Assembly: GCA_910577575.1 (NCBI GenBank)
Contig: CAJTOG010000010.1
Coordinates: 1-45,270 of the forward strand
DNA from: an uncultured Ruminococcus sp.
GTDB lineage: Bacteria > Bacillota > Clostridia > Oscillospirales > Ruminococcaceae
Reading direction: 5' to 3'
DNA length: 45,270 bases
Below, piece after piece: positions 34,225 through 42,886 of the stretch (the stretch's first letter is position 1; each line of letters starts with the position of its first letter). The notes beneath the pieces are model-generated. The model was not told the origin of the DNA, did no database searches, and was given only the letters and a program-made list of their open reading frames with translations. The position numbers and the translations under genes were made by a program.

Positions 34225-35484
34225 TTAAATAAACATCATACTGATTTTATGTTCTTTTGCATAACGTTCAGCTGTTTTTCTGTTTACCTGTTTTAGAATT
34301 TTCAAAGTTAGCCTCTGCCCTTTTTTCATAATTGTTTCATTATAATTATCTTCTTCAAATTCGCAAATTTTAATATTCCATATATTTTCGCATCCACAAA
34401 AGGCGTCATCACGTATATCTTTTGTCTGAATACTTATTTTTATATTTTTAAGATTGCTGCACCCATAAAACGCCCAATTATTAATTAATTTAACAGAAGA
34501 TGGAAGGTTAATTTCTTCAAGTGACCTGCACCATGCAAATGCGTTTTCTCCGATTGTTGTAACCGATTCAGACATAGCTATTTTCTGAAGTCCATAACAT
34601 TCAGAGAATGCAGAGCTTCCGATAATTTCAACAGGGTTTGGAACAGTAAGCCTGTTGAGACTTCTGCATGAAAAGAAAGCAAAATCACTGATTTTTTTAA
34701 GCTGTGCCGGAAAAGTAAGTTTTTTTATGGAAATGCATTGTCCAAATGAGCCTTTGCCGATAGTTTTAAGTGAATTGGGGAAATTAAGTTCTTTCAATCT
34801 TATACATTTCATAAAAGCATTTTCTGATATGCTTTCTAGATTGTTTGAAAAGACAATCTTTTCAAGATTTTTACAGTAGGCAAAAGCAAACTTTCCAATT
34901 GTCTTGATGTTATCAGACATTATTACAATTTTTGCTGTAGTGTTTCCTCTGAATGCATATTTACCGATTGCAGTTATTGTATCAGGAATATGAACAACTT
35001 CATTTGTTCCTATGTACTTAATAAGAAGTGTGCCGTTTTTGCCGGTCGCCATATTATTGATATCATCAATTTTTATATTTTCGTTGTGTTCAATATCCAT
35101 ATCATTGTAAAGTCCGGCAATTTTTACTGATTTTTCAATAGGAGGATTTTTTTTTTCTGTCTTTAATTCAGAAGCAATAGATTTATCTGTTTCTTGTTTT
35201 ATTTTCTTAGTTTCAGAGGTTTTGATTTCTTGTTTTTTCAACAGTTCACGTTCCAGTTCTTTTTTATAGTCTGGAACATTAAGAGTTAAAACTTTTGTTT
35301 CTTTTTTGTGTTCGGAAGTTTTTGGTTCAGGTTTTATTTCCGGTTGTGATTCGGTTTTTTTTAATGTCTTAATTTTAATTATTTTCGTTTTTTTCCCTGA
35401 GTTGCTTAATTTTTCGCATACAGGGCAGTTATTATACTTTTCAGAATCGTAACCATGTCCATTCAGACATTTTATAATCTTCAT
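34225..35484 (-). CDS. Cytosolic zinc-ribbon protein with BspA-type leucine-rich repeats
   Basis: The N-terminus has a small zinc-ribbon-like site, KCLNGHGYD followed by NCPVC. A long charged, Lys/Glu-rich linker (about residues 30-130) precedes at least eight BspA-like LRR_5 repeats of about 23 residues, each with the IGxxAFxxCxxLxxIxxP type of pattern (such as IGENAFAWCRSLEEINLP). The C-terminus carries a YAKEHKI motif often seen after such repeats. There is no signal peptide, so unlike many BspA-like proteins it should remain in the cell. The ATG at 35484 is chosen for its GGAG site 11 bases upstream; a GTG at 35496 overlaps that site. The function is unknown; protein binding is likely. 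Confidence 0.85.
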   Translation of the reverse strand: MKIIKCLNGHGYDSEKYNNCPVCEKLSNSGKKTKIIKIKTLKKTESQPEIKPEPKTSEHKKETKVLTLNVPDYKKELERELLKKQEIKTSETKKIKQETDKSIASELKTEKKNPPIEKSVKIAGLYNDMDIEHNENIKIDDINNMATGKNGTLLIKYIGTNEVVHIPDTITAIGKYAFRGNTTAKIVIMSDNIKTIGKFAFAYCKNLEKIVFSNNLESISENAFMKCIRLKELNFPNSLKTIGKGSFGQCISIKKLTFPAQLKKISDFAFFSCRSLNRLTVPNPVEIIGSSAFSECYGLQKIAMSESVTTIGENAFAWCRSLEEINLPSSVKLINNWAFYGCSNLKNIKISIQTKDIRDDAFCGCENIWNIKICEFEEDNYNETIMKKGQRLTLKILKQVNRKTAERYAKEHKISMMFI

Positions 35485-35522
35485 AATATACACCACTCCA
35501 ATATCCTGATTTTATCAATTAA

Positions 35523-35551
35523 ATTATAGCATATGTATTCAGAAAATGCAA
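35523..35551 (-). promoter_or_regulatory. Candidate promoter for the LRR protein
   Basis: Read on the minus strand, TTGCAT (35551-35546) is followed after 17 bases by TATAAT (35528-35523), with TGC directly before it (extended -10). The -35 is weak, the -10 strong. Confidence 0.5.
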
Positions 35552-35756
35552 GAAATCAATGGTATAAATGAATGCTTTTGTAGAATTTATATAAAACTCA
35601 ACATATAAATTCGGAGAAAAATCAGTATTAAAATATCACTTTCATTTCTTGTAATTAATTAAATAGCCAGAATTTGAAGTATAGAAATGTATTTTTTGTT
35701 TGATTCAGGTTCTGCAAATTATTAGTATAATAAGTGCAAATTTTTTGTAAAAATCA

Positions 35757-35785
35757 TTGACTTTAGAAATAGCCGGAGTTATAAT
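35757..35785 (+). promoter_or_regulatory. Sigma-A type promoter for the large lipoprotein
   Basis: TTGACT (35757-35762), 17 bases and TATAAT (35780-35785) form a near-consensus promoter about 34 bases before the gene's start codon. AAAGGAG (35799-35805) is the ribosome site. Confidence 0.88.
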
Positions 35786-35818
35786 GAAATTACAAAAGAA
35801 AGGAGATTATAATCTGCT

Positions 35819-38173
35819 ATGAAAAAATTATTATTAATTTTAACTTTCTGTATGGCACTTAATTCATGCAGTACAATGAAGGATATAGAAATTTCTGAAA
35901 TTGAACCTTCTGAAATTTCAGCAGAAGAAATGAGCAGTACTGAAGGTGATATTAAATCTGAATTCTTGCAGCTTAATAACTGCTATAAAAAGGAAAAAAT
36001 TACTTTACCAGATGATATGGTTTCTATTTCACAGGCATTTAGTTTTAGTAATAATAGTGTTATTGTTGTTGGAACAAACAAGGATTACTCAAAAAATATG
36101 ATTTACAGGACTGATAAGTCTTTTAATCAGTTCACTTCATTCAGCTACAGTTTGCCGGAAGAAGTTCAGGATTATGATGTAGTACATGATAATGTTTCTT
36201 TTAATTTTGACGGTAGTTTTAATGTAGTTATTGCTATGGAAGACCATGGAGGCATGATTGCTCCTGACGAATATGATGAAAGTTTTGACTATGAAAGCTA
36301 TAATGCAAACTGTGTTACTTCATATATGATTTGCAGTTATGACAGTGGCGGAAATATTCTGAATAAATCACAGATTAATTATCCTGATGAACTTTTCAGT
36401 GATGACGATTATCTGATATCTGGAAATATTCTGTCTGACGGAGATTCTGTTTTACAGTCGTTTGGGGATGGTTCAATTCGTCGTATAAGTTCAGAGGGTG
36501 AGTTTACTACAGTATATGAGATAGAAAATCCTGACGATTATGTGTATACAAGTCCTGCTAATCTTTATCGTGACCGTGACGGGAAAATTATCTGCATGAT
36601 GCATGAAAATAAAGAGGTTTTTGATTCTGAGGGACGGTCATACGGTGAAAATATGCTGAATTTTTATGAATTTATAGAAAATGGTATTTCCGGTGAGTCT
36701 TTATATACCTGTAACGAATATGACCTTGCCTCAGACCCTGTTTTCGGCAGGGATGATTATCGATTCTTTATACCAACTCATGACGGACTTATCGGGATAA
36801 CTGACGACGGTAAAAAAGATACTGTTATTGATTGGGTTAATTCAGGTCTTGAGGCTATGTGGGTTGTTCCGACAGATGAGGATAATTTTATTGGCATGGA
36901 ATGGAATAATTCGGATGAAGATTCGGCTGTAAAGCTTACACCGCGTGATATGAGCGAATTTGCAAATACTAAGATGATTACAGTTGCAAATTGTTTTGAT
37001 ACTAAAATAATAAATGATTTTAACAATTCTCAGACAGATTACAGAATCCGGATTTCTGATTATTCATCCGATGATAATTCACAGCTTAATCTTGATATTA
37101 TTTCAGGAAATGCACCTGATATAATCTGCAATCTTGAATACAGCGATTATCTTAACTATTGTAATAAGGGTTTGTTTACTGATTTATACCAGTTTATGAA
37201 TAATGACAGCGAATTGAATATTGATGCGGTTATGCCGAATGTTGTAACTGCTCTTGAAAGTGCAGACGGAAAACTTAATGCACTTTGTACAAGCTTTTAT
37301 GTAAGTACAATGGTATCCAAGACAAAATTTTGCAATAAGGAAAACTGGACTTTTGATGATATGATTAATCTTTATGACAATGCTCCTGAATCCATGATAC
37401 ATCTTTATGATGGAATTTCAAAAAGTGATATGTTCCATACTATGTTTTATTCCATGAATGAACTTATAGACTATGACAATGCAACATGTGATTTCAATAA
37501 TCAGAGATTTTTACAGATGCTGGAGTTCTGCAACAGATTTGTCGATAATGTTGATATGCCTGATAAGATGACAGATTATGAGGCTTTCAGTAATTATTAT
37601 GAAGACAAATACCGCTGGTTTGCAAATGACCAGATTCTTGTTGAAACTTTGAATTTCTATGACCTCAGTTCATATAATCTTGTGAAATATATTCAGGGGG
37701 GTGGAGAAGACCTGACGATAGTCGGTTATCCATCAGATAACGGAAAGGGTGGACGCATTACTCCGCAGTCGCTTATATCAATCAATGAAAAATGTGAGAA
37801 TAAACAGGGGGCATGGGAATTTTTAAAGTTTTGTGTTCTTAAGTCAAATGAAATTAAGGACAATGAAGGAGAATACAGTAATATTTCGGGAATACCTGTT
37901 CTTACAGCTTCATTCGATAAAGCTATGGATGTGGAAATGCAATCAAAACATTCAGCGAACGGTGAGAAATATCCTTCATATACCAAGGAAGAAAGCAATA
38001 TGATTTCCAGTTATATAAAATCATGCAATTCTATTGGAACTGTTCTTGATAACGATGTTGTTGTTATATGCGATGAAGAAGCGGGTTTGTATTTTGCAGA
38101 TGAGCAATCCGCAGAAGATACTGTTGAACATATACAGAACAGGGTTTCTGTTTTGATAAGTGAAAGAAATTGA
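35819..38173 (+). CDS. Large lipoprotein with a solute-binding C-terminal half
   Basis: The N-terminus is a lipoprotein signal: KK, a hydrophobic core and LNSC as lipobox. A Glu/Ser-rich linker follows. Residues of about 50-370 are rich in Asp, Gly and beta strands with repeated Asp-Gly turns (DRDGKIICM, SEGEFTTVYEI), which suggests a beta-propeller-like domain. From about residue 390 the protein resembles an extracellular family 1 solute-binding protein: NDFNNSQTDYRI, DIISGNAPDIIC, GLFTDLYQFM, and VGYPSDNGKGGRI near 640. No permease or ATPase gene is adjacent. The overall 784-residue fusion resembles proteins seen in Ruminococcus-like genomes. It may sense or bind sugars at the surface. It is convergent with the diguanylate cyclase gene and shares its terminator. 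Confidence 0.82.
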   Translation: MKKLLLILTFCMALNSCSTMKDIEISEIEPSEISAEEMSSTEGDIKSEFLQLNNCYKKEKITLPDDMVSISQAFSFSNNSVIVVGTNKDYSKNMIYRTDKSFNQFTSFSYSLPEEVQDYDVVHDNVSFNFDGSFNVVIAMEDHGGMIAPDEYDESFDYESYNANCVTSYMICSYDSGGNILNKSQINYPDELFSDDDYLISGNILSDGDSVLQSFGDGSIRRISSEGEFTTVYEIENPDDYVYTSPANLYRDRDGKIICMMHENKEVFDSEGRSYGENMLNFYEFIENGISGESLYTCNEYDLASDPVFGRDDYRFFIPTHDGLIGITDDGKKDTVIDWVNSGLEAMWVVPTDEDNFIGMEWNNSDEDSAVKLTPRDMSEFANTKMITVANCFDTKIINDFNNSQTDYRIRISDYSSDDNSQLNLDIISGNAPDIICNLEYSDYLNYCNKGLFTDLYQFMNNDSELNIDAVMPNVVTALESADGKLNALCTSFYVSTMVSKTKFCNKENWTFDDMINLYDNAPESMIHLYDGISKSDMFHTMFYSMNELIDYDNATCDFNNQRFLQMLEFCNRFVDNVDMPDKMTDYEAFSNYYEDKYRWFANDQILVETLNFYDLSSYNLVKYIQGGGEDLTIVGYPSDNGKGGRITPQSLISINEKCENKQGAWEFLKFCVLKSNEIKDNEGEYSNISGIPVLTASFDKAMDVEMQSKHSANGEKYPSYTKEESNMISSYIKSCNSIGTVLDNDVVVICDEEAGLYFADEQSAEDTVEHIQNRVSVLISERN

Positions 38174-38176
38174 TAG

Positions 38177-38211
38177 AAAAATGCCGTACTTATAATAATA
38201 CGGCATTTTTT
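38177..38211. terminator. Bidirectional terminator
   Basis: ATGCCGTA (38181-38188) pairs with TACGGCAT (38199-38206), flanked by AAAA (38177-38180) on one side and T residues (38206-38211) on the other. It can end transcription both of the lipoprotein gene and of the opposing GGDEF gene, whose stop codon lies within its T-tract side. Confidence 0.88.
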
Positions 38212-40132
38212 ATGATTTCAGATAATTGGATAATTTTTTCTTTCGTTTGGTTTCGTACATTATTTTATCTGCCTCTGTTACAAATTTAAATAAATCATCT
38301 CCTTTTTTTGGAATTCCTATAATATAACCTGTACTTGCACTGAGTACAAAGGAATTATTGAGTTTTTCGTTTTCAGCCGATATATTGTTTTCTATTTTCT
38401 GAGTAAGGCATTCTGCATCTGAATCCGTATAGTCAGCAGCAAAAACTATAAATTCATCTCCGCCAAAACGACAGTAAATTTCATTTTTGGTACATGAACG
38501 GCAAAGAACATCGGCAATCGAGCGTATGGCAGTATCTCCGACATCGTGACCGTAAGTATCATTTATGAATTTCAGTCCGTCCAGGTCTATGAACATAAGC
38601 ATGATATTTCTGTGTTCTTTAGTGCAGGACTTGAAGATATCATTTGTAGCCTGAACAAATCCATGACGATTATATATTCCTGAAAAGGAATCCTGAGTAT
38701 AAAGGCTTTTGAGTTTGTTGATTGCATAGTTCAGACACATTAATTTCCTGATATTTTCAAGGGAGTTGTTTATAGTTATACACCATGAATGGAACATTTC
38801 ATTGTGCAAGGATACTTTGCAGTTTCCTATTGCCATATATCCGAGACATCTTTCACCGAAGTGCAGGGGAAGAAAATAATAAATATTTCCGGCAGATTTG
38901 TTTCTTGTGATGTCAGGAACAAGCTGTTTTTTATTTATTGATTCTTTATCATAAAATTTTCCATGACAATATGCAATTGGAACAAGCATATTTTCAGTAT
39001 AATATGTAGGAACTTCTTCTTTTTTCATTATGCCGTTCTGGTCTACGGATTCATAATGCCAGTTGTCACAAAGACAGAAATAAAATTCTTCAGGGTCTAT
39101 ATGAACCACAAATTTTTTAAGGCATTCAATATATTCATTGAATGTACTACATCCGTGAAGTTTGCATGAAAGCTGATTGAAAATAGTCATATAGGAGTTA
39201 TAGGTTTCAACACGGTTGTAATTTATTATATTCAGTTCTTTATACCCTTTATAATCCTGTATTACACTGTCATGACATCCGCAGCTTTCTGTAAATCTTG
39301 TTGACATATTTAATATAATGCTTCTGTTCTGTGGTATTTCATTAAAATGATTATACAACATTTTTGCGGCAAGCTGACCCGAAAGAACAAGCGGTCGTTC
39401 AACAGAAGTAAGTTCAATACGCAAATTATGATTATTGAAAGTATTGTCAAATCCTGAAACGGCTATTTCAGACGGAACCTTGAATCCATCTTCATAAAGC
39501 CGGTTTATAGCTGCCGCCGCCATGACATCGTTTGCACATATAATTGCCTGTGGCATATAAGGAGTATTTTTTCTGAAATATTCAATAGCAGCCTTTCCGG
39601 AGGGTGCACGGAAATCACCATAATATATTCTGTTTTTGTCAATTTCAATATTATTTTCTTTCAGAACCTCAAGGAAAGCATCAAGTCTGTCTGCACTTTC
39701 AGAATTATTTGCAGGTCCGGAAATATAATTGAATTTTGTAAATCCGTGTACTTTTATAAAATGTTCTGTAATTTCACGCATAGCATTTTTATTGTCAATT
39801 CCGATATGAAACAGCCCATTAATATCATTATCAATACATACAGCAGGGATTTTTGCCGATTTTATACGTCTTAGAATATCATTCACAGCATATTGATAAT
39901 CAATTGTATTGGTTAACAGAACAGCACCGTCGAAATCATTGAAATCAGGAAGCTTGAAGATATTAAGTTCGCCTGTATCGTGTCTGACATTATCCATTAT
40001 TCCGCTGAATGAAGCAAAGACATAAAAATCAAGTGAACATTCAGTGGAAGCGGACTGTATTCCGTGCAGTATGCTACTTTGATATTTCTGGTCTATTCCG
40101 GCGACAATTATCGCAATTTTATATTTATTCAA
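38210..40132 (-). CDS. Diguanylate cyclase with periplasmic-binding-protein-like sensor
   Basis: This 640-residue cytosolic protein makes c-di-GMP, judged by an intact RFGGDEF motif near residue 557. Residues 3-280 form a LacI/type 1 periplasmic-binding-like ligand domain (YKIAIIVAGIDQ, GAVLLTNT, ICANDVMAAAAINRLYEDGFKVP, AVSGFDNT), as in sugar repressors but without the DNA-binding head. Residues of about 300-460 look GAF-like (YYFLPLHFGERCLGYMAIGN). No membrane helix is seen. The upstream RxxD inhibitory site is absent (TKNE at that position). I start it at the TTG at 40132, because AAGGAG (40150-40145) lies 12 bases before it; the ATG at 40156 has that site inside its reading frame. It probably couples an intracellular sugar signal to c-di-GMP. 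Confidence 0.87.
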   Translation of the reverse strand: MNKYKIAIIVAGIDQKYQSSILHGIQSASTECSLDFYVFASFSGIMDNVRHDTGELNIFKLPDFNDFDGAVLLTNTIDYQYAVNDILRRIKSAKIPAVCIDNDINGLFHIGIDNKNAMREITEHFIKVHGFTKFNYISGPANNSESADRLDAFLEVLKENNIEIDKNRIYYGDFRAPSGKAAIEYFRKNTPYMPQAIICANDVMAAAAINRLYEDGFKVPSEIAVSGFDNTFNNHNLRIELTSVERPLVLSGQLAAKMLYNHFNEIPQNRSIILNMSTRFTESCGCHDSVIQDYKGYKELNIINYNRVETYNSYMTIFNQLSCKLHGCSTFNEYIECLKKFVVHIDPEEFYFCLCDNWHYESVDQNGIMKKEEVPTYYTENMLVPIAYCHGKFYDKESINKKQLVPDITRNKSAGNIYYFLPLHFGERCLGYMAIGNCKVSLHNEMFHSWCITINNSLENIRKLMCLNYAINKLKSLYTQDSFSGIYNRHGFVQATNDIFKSCTKEHRNIMLMFIDLDGLKFINDTYGHDVGDTAIRSIADVLCRSCTKNEIYCRFGGDEFIVFAADYTDSDAECLTQKIENNISAENEKLNNSFVLSASTGYIIGIPKKGDDLFKFVTEADKIMYETKRKKKLSNYLKS

Positions 40133-40450
40133 AAAAGTTTCACTCTCCTTCAGCATATTAAAAATTTATTGTTTACCGCTCATCTTAATATATATATATT
40201 TTACTACAAAATTGAAAAAAAATCAATAGTTTTTGTAAAATTATATATTTTAACAATAGAAATGATTATCCATATTTATATATATATTTCGCTTTTATAA
40301 GACTAAAAATCTAAAAAATTCACTTATATTACTTAAAAAAACTATCATATTGCCGAAAATTCAATATGATTTTAACCTCTTATTGACAAATGCTGAAAAA
40401 ATGGTATACTTAATATAGATAATAATTTTATTTTTCATGGAGGAATTAAA
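40133..40450. other. Divergent AT-rich intergenic region
   Basis: This gap lies between the diguanylate cyclase (minus) and ppa (plus). It includes the ribosome site of the former, two TA-repeat runs near 40188-40200 and 40275-40288, and the strong ppa promoter. No RNA gene or further reading frame is supported. No convincing minus promoter was found. Confidence 0.6.
40383..40410 (+). promoter_or_regulatory. Strong promoter for ppa
   Basis: TTGACA (40383-40388), a 16-base spacer and TATACT (40405-40410) with TGG directly before the -10 (extended -10) make a strong housekeeping promoter. GGAGG lies about 8 bases before the ppa ATG. Confidence 0.87.
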
Positions 40451-40984
40451 ATGAAAAATATCTGGCATGATATAAGTCCAAAACGTATTACTCCCGACCA
40501 TTTCTATGCTGTTATTGAAATCGGCAAGGGAAGTAAAATCAAGTATGAGCTTGATAAAGAAACAGGCTTGATAAAAATGGACAGAATACTACATACTTCA
40601 ACACATTATCCTGCAAACTACGGTTTCATTCCACGGACATACTCCGATGACCTTGACCCCCTTGATGTTCTTGTTCTCTGCTCTGAAAAACTTGTGCCTC
40701 TTACTCTTGTAAGATGCTATCCTATCGGAGTTATAAGAATGCTTGACAATGAACATCATGATGACAAAATTATTGCTGTTCCGTTTGATGACCCTAATTA
40801 TAATATGTATATGGATATTGAACAACTTCCTAAACATATTTTTGACGAAATGACTCATTTTTTTACCATTTATAAAGAACTTGAAAATAAGACGACAGTC
40901 GTTAACGAAGTTGAACATGCTGATGCTGCTAAAAGTATCATTGCTCACGACATCGAAAATTATATCAATAACTTCTGTAAATAA
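40451..40984 (+). CDS. ppa: Inorganic pyrophosphatase (family I)
   Basis: This soluble family I enzyme hydrolyses pyrophosphate and so pulls biosynthetic reactions forward. The metal-binding DDLDPLDVLVL motif lies near residue 68, with IEIGKGSKIKYELDKETG near residue 22 and THYPANYGFIPRTYSDD before it. The 177 residues match the bacterial family length. Strong promoter and ribosome site suggest high expression. It is followed 44 bases later by prs, whose product PRPP is used in reactions that release pyrophosphate. Confidence 0.96.
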   Translation: MKNIWHDISPKRITPDHFYAVIEIGKGSKIKYELDKETGLIKMDRILHTSTHYPANYGFIPRTYSDDLDPLDVLVLCSEKLVPLTLVRCYPIGVIRMLDNEHHDDKIIAVPFDDPNYNMYMDIEQLPKHIFDEMTHFFTIYKELENKTTVVNEVEHADAAKSIIAHDIENYINNFCK

Positions 40985-41028
40985 GCAGAAGATAAAAATT
41001 TAGATTTTTAAAACGAAAGGAATTTTTT

Positions 41029-42174
41029 ATGGTTGCTTCAAGTGAAAATTTATTCAGCAGTGAAATAAGTGCTGCACCTATCGGCATTATTGCAATGAAC
41101 AGCGTTACAGAGCTTGGCAATAAGATTGACAATTATCTTGTAGAGTGGTCCAAACGTGCAGGATATGATGTTGGCAGCTTTTTAATCGAAAGCGAATGTC
41201 CCCGCTTTTCATCAGGAGACGGAAAAGGTCTTATCAAATCAACTGTAAGAGGTAAGGACCTGTTTATAATTGTTGATGTAGGCAATTATAATGTTAAATA
41301 TAATTATTTCGGCTTTGAAAACGCTATGTCACCGGATGACCATTTTCAAGACTTAAAGCGTATAATTCAGGCTGCAAGCGGTAAGGCTCACCGTGTGAAC
41401 ATTATTATGCCGATTCTTTACGGAGGCAGACAGCACAGAAGAAGTTATCGTGAATCGCTTGACTGTGCCTGTGCTTTACAGGAACTTGAGGCTATGGGTG
41501 TTTCAAATATTGTTACTTTTGATGCTCATGACCCACGTGTTCAGAATGCCGTTCCGCTTATGGGTTTTGATAATGTTATGCCCACTTATCAGGTACTTAA
41601 ATGTATTCTTAGGGAAATCAAGGATATTAACCTTACTAAGGAAAATTTCATGATTGTTTCTCCTGATGAAGGTGCATTAAACAGAAATATGTATTATGCA
41701 TCAGTTCTCGGCGTTGACATGGGTATGTTCTATAAACGCCGTGATTATTCCCAGATTGTAAACGGAAGAAATCCGATTGTTGCCCATGAATACCTCGGAA
41801 ATCCTGTTGAAGGAAAGGATATTTTCGTTGCTGATGATATTATTTCCTCCGGTGAGTCAATGCTTGACCTTGCTTATAATCTCAAGGAGAAAAAAGCGGG
41901 CAGAATCTTTACTTATGCTACATATGCTATATTTACAAATGGTCTTGAAAAATTCGACAAGGCTTATGAGGAAGGCGTTATCGGCGGTGTATTCGGTACA
42001 AATCTCACTTATCGTACTCCTGAACTTCTTAACCGTCCATGGTTTCATGAAGTTGACGTTTCCAAATATATTGCATATTTTATTGAAGCAATTAATCATG
42101 ATGTTTCAATAGGCAAAATTATTGACCCTCATACCAAAATTGATAATTTGCTTAAAAAGTATAATATGAAGTAA
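41029..42174 (+). CDS. prs: Ribose-phosphate pyrophosphokinase (PRPP synthetase), long form
   Basis: Prs transfers pyrophosphate from ATP to ribose 5-phosphate, making PRPP for nucleotides, His and Trp. The two tandem phosphoribosyltransferase-type domains are visible. YGGRQHRRSYRESLDC is the ATP-binding region, FDAHDPRVQNAV carries the catalytic-site residues, and YKRRDYSQI is the flexible loop. The PRPP loop reads VADDIISSGESM rather than the common VDDMIDTAGT. At 381 residues it is about 60 longer than classic Prs, with an N-terminal extension. AAAGGAA precedes the ATG, and a terminator follows. Confidence 0.9.
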   Translation: MVASSENLFSSEISAAPIGIIAMNSVTELGNKIDNYLVEWSKRAGYDVGSFLIESECPRFSSGDGKGLIKSTVRGKDLFIIVDVGNYNVKYNYFGFENAMSPDDHFQDLKRIIQAASGKAHRVNIIMPILYGGRQHRRSYRESLDCACALQELEAMGVSNIVTFDAHDPRVQNAVPLMGFDNVMPTYQVLKCILREIKDINLTKENFMIVSPDEGALNRNMYYASVLGVDMGMFYKRRDYSQIVNGRNPIVAHEYLGNPVEGKDIFVADDIISSGESMLDLAYNLKEKKAGRIFTYATYAIFTNGLEKFDKAYEEGVIGGVFGTNLTYRTPELLNRPWFHEVDVSKYIAYFIEAINHDVSIGKIIDPHTKIDNLLKKYNMK

Positions 42175-42180
42175 AAAAAC

Positions 42181-42215
42181 AACCGGCTGTCATTTAATAA
42201 AAGGCAGTCGGTTTT
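42181..42215 (+). terminator. Rho-independent terminator after prs
   Basis: AACCGGCTGTC (42181-42191) pairs with GGCAGTCGGTT (42203-42213), with two G-U pairs and an 11-base loop, followed by TTTT (42212-42215). The T-run is short, so termination may be partial. Confidence 0.75.
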
Positions 42216-42249
42216 AGTATATACACTGTATGAAAGAGGAATTGTATTT

Positions 42250-42876
42250 ATGCCATATGTATTTATTCATGGACTGGGACAGACAGCTTCAAGCTGGAAT
42301 GAAACTATAAAATATATGAAAATTGATAATATGAGCTTCTGTCCGGATTTATTCGGTATGTTAAAAGATAAAGAATTTAATTATCAGAATCTGTATCAGG
42401 GATTTACAGAATATTGTAGTCAGTTTTCCGAACCGGTTCATATATGCGGTTTATCATTAGGCGGTATTCTTGCTTTACAATATGCTGTTGAATATAAGTC
42501 TGAAGTAAAATCACTGGTTTTAATCGGAACACAATATACCATGCCAAAAAATCTTATTTCTTTTCAGAATTTGATTTTTAGGTTTATGCCTGAGTTTATG
42601 TTTAAAAAAATAGGAGCAGGAAAGAAAGATTTGATAAATCTGTCAGATTCAATGAAAAAACTTGATTTCAGCAGCAGGCTGAAGAATATTAATTGTCCTG
42701 TTATGGTGATTTGCGGTAAAAGGGATAATGCAAATAAAAAGGCTTCCATATCATTAAGTAAAATAATTTCCAGAGCAGAATTCAGCAGTATAGAAAAATC
42801 AGGTCATGAAGTGAATTTACAGGCTCCTAAAAGGCTTGCGGAAGTACTTAACAGTTTCTATGATAAAATTTTTTAA
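42250..42876 (+). CDS. Alpha/beta hydrolase
   Basis: This 208-residue protein has the alpha/beta hydrolase fold. The oxyanion region VFIHGLGQTASSW is near residues 4-16. The nucleophile Ser is in CGLSLGG. CPVMVICGKRDNAN carries the acid Asp, and KSGHEVNLQAP the catalytic His. There is no signal peptide. The substrate is unknown. AAAGAGGAA precedes the ATG, and it is convergent with kptA with a 10-base gap. Confidence 0.9.
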   Translation: MPYVFIHGLGQTASSWNETIKYMKIDNMSFCPDLFGMLKDKEFNYQNLYQGFTEYCSQFSEPVHICGLSLGGILALQYAVEYKSEVKSLVLIGTQYTMPKNLISFQNLIFRFMPEFMFKKIGAGKKDLINLSDSMKKLDFSSRLKNINCPVMVICGKRDNANKKASISLSKIISRAEFSSIEKSGHEVNLQAPKRLAEVLNSFYDKIF

Positions 42877-42886
42877 TATATGTCTG

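Larger units (their letters stand above)
35485..35818. other. Divergent intergenic region with promoters
   Basis: This 334-base AT-rich gap separates the minus-strand LRR gene from the plus-strand lipoprotein gene. It holds the strong plus promoter listed below and a weaker minus promoter. I see no gene, tRNA or terminator. The region 35570-35740 has no recognised element. Confidence 0.7.

Noticed and set aside
37726..37998. 90-residue minus-strand frame
   Set aside because: Shadow of the large lipoprotein gene.
40598..40948. 116-residue minus-strand frame
   Set aside because: Inside ppa, which is complete and conserved.
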